Shown piece after piece: positions 12,137 through 12,312 of a stretch of DNA of 12,312 nt; the stretch's first letter is position 1, and every line of letters begins with the position of its first letter. Source of the stretch: Candidatus Komeilibacteria bacterium RIFCSPLOWO2_02_FULL_48_11 (GTDB lineage Bacteria > Patescibacteriota > Patescibacteriia > UBA2169); the NCBI GenBank assembly GCA_001818435.1, contig MHKO01000053.1, positions 1 to 12,312 of the forward strand, given 5' to 3'. Both the position numbers and the translations under genes were made by a program. The notes under the pieces are model-generated. The model searched no databases. It had not been told where the DNA came from and saw only the letters and a list, made by a program, of their open reading frames with translations.

Positions 12137-12312
12137 AATTTTGGCGTAGACGTTGGAGCGGTGGCTGATGGCAAGAATTTTTATTATTGTGCCCTCGATT
12201 TTGAAAACTACCCTGTAGTCGCTTACCCGGAGTTTTTTGTATTTTTTGTGGAGTAATGCGCATTTCCCCACCATAGAATGTAACCCTAACAGGCGGTCAT
12301 TGCCCCATCGCC
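12116..12312 (-). CDS. RelE/ParE-family toxin, C-terminal part (5' end outside window)
   Basis: The minus-strand frame from 12310 down to the TAA at 12118-12116 encodes 64 residues, containing LHKKYKKLRVSDYRVVFKIE and then IIKILAISHRSNVYAKI. This is the hallmark C-terminal half of RelE/ParE-superfamily toxins: a basic strand, a DYR(V) strand, then a strand ending in HR..VY. Family members with these residues are ribosome-dependent mRNA endonucleases (RelE) or gyrase poisons (ParE). Which applies here cannot be told. The start and any antitoxin lie beyond the right edge, where the antitoxin would be expected just upstream. The last codons and the stop form part of the shared terminator. Confidence 0.85.
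   Translation of the reverse strand, partial: RWGNDRLLGLHSMVGKCALLHKKYKKLRVSDYRVVFKIEGTIIKILAISHRSNVYAKIKKRIPW

Overview
The window reads as bacterial chromosome, most likely from the Candidate Phyla Radiation (Patescibacteria, Parcubacteria-like). This is an inference from several signs: a short YidC without the large periplasmic domain, few clear Shine-Dalgarno sequences, a small bactofilin, a tRNA without an encoded CCA beside two that have one, and many palindromic repeats packed against start codons. No rRNA or other taxonomic marker is present to confirm it.

Layout. (1) Positions 1-2044, plus strand: the end of rpmH, then rnpA, yidD, yidC and a PRC-barrel gene. This is the classic L34 / RNase P / membrane-insertase block. 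It is interrupted by an octamer-based inverted repeat (483-578) and a large nested palindrome (858-984). (2) Positions 2048-7359, minus strand: a compact five-gene unit read from an extended -10 promoter near 7505. Its order is bactofilin, a diacylglycerol-kinase-fold protein, a membrane-anchored tandem rhodanese, a PEP-synthase-like dikinase without a PEP domain, and tsaE. Gaps run from 27 nt down to a 4-nt overlap. The rhodanese and dikinase genes are visibly richer in A+T than their neighbours and look like an inserted module. (3) Positions 7538-8540, plus strand: a promoter, tRNA-Ala(GGC), tRNA-Arg(CCT), tRNA-Ala(CGC), and a Nudix hydrolase pseudogene that has lost its catalytic box. This stretch is bracketed by a partial and a complete copy of a hairpin-forming, MITE-like repeat. 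(4) Positions 8540-8951: gene-free and AT-rich, with a few DnaA-box-like words and a very good promoter for trxA. (5) Positions 8952-12095, plus strand: trxA, trxB, a GxxExxY-family gene and glutamate dehydrogenase, separated by repeats built from ATCTGTA words. A hairpin terminator follows. (6) Positions 12116-12312, minus strand: the C-terminal part of a RelE/ParE-type toxin leaving the window, with its stop codon inside the terminator loop.

The most unusual content is the repeat biology. A 30-bp twin hairpin (stem-AAA-stem, stem-TCT-stem) is inserted exactly in frame in gdhA and adds ten residues after the Arg-Met of a conserved motif. The same module, with the same two loops in the same order but different stems, sits inside the intergenic palindrome near 921-952. 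A second repeat family abuts start codons and supplies the ATG of gdhA. Direct copies of it flank the GxxExxY gene, so that gene could be excised as a unit.
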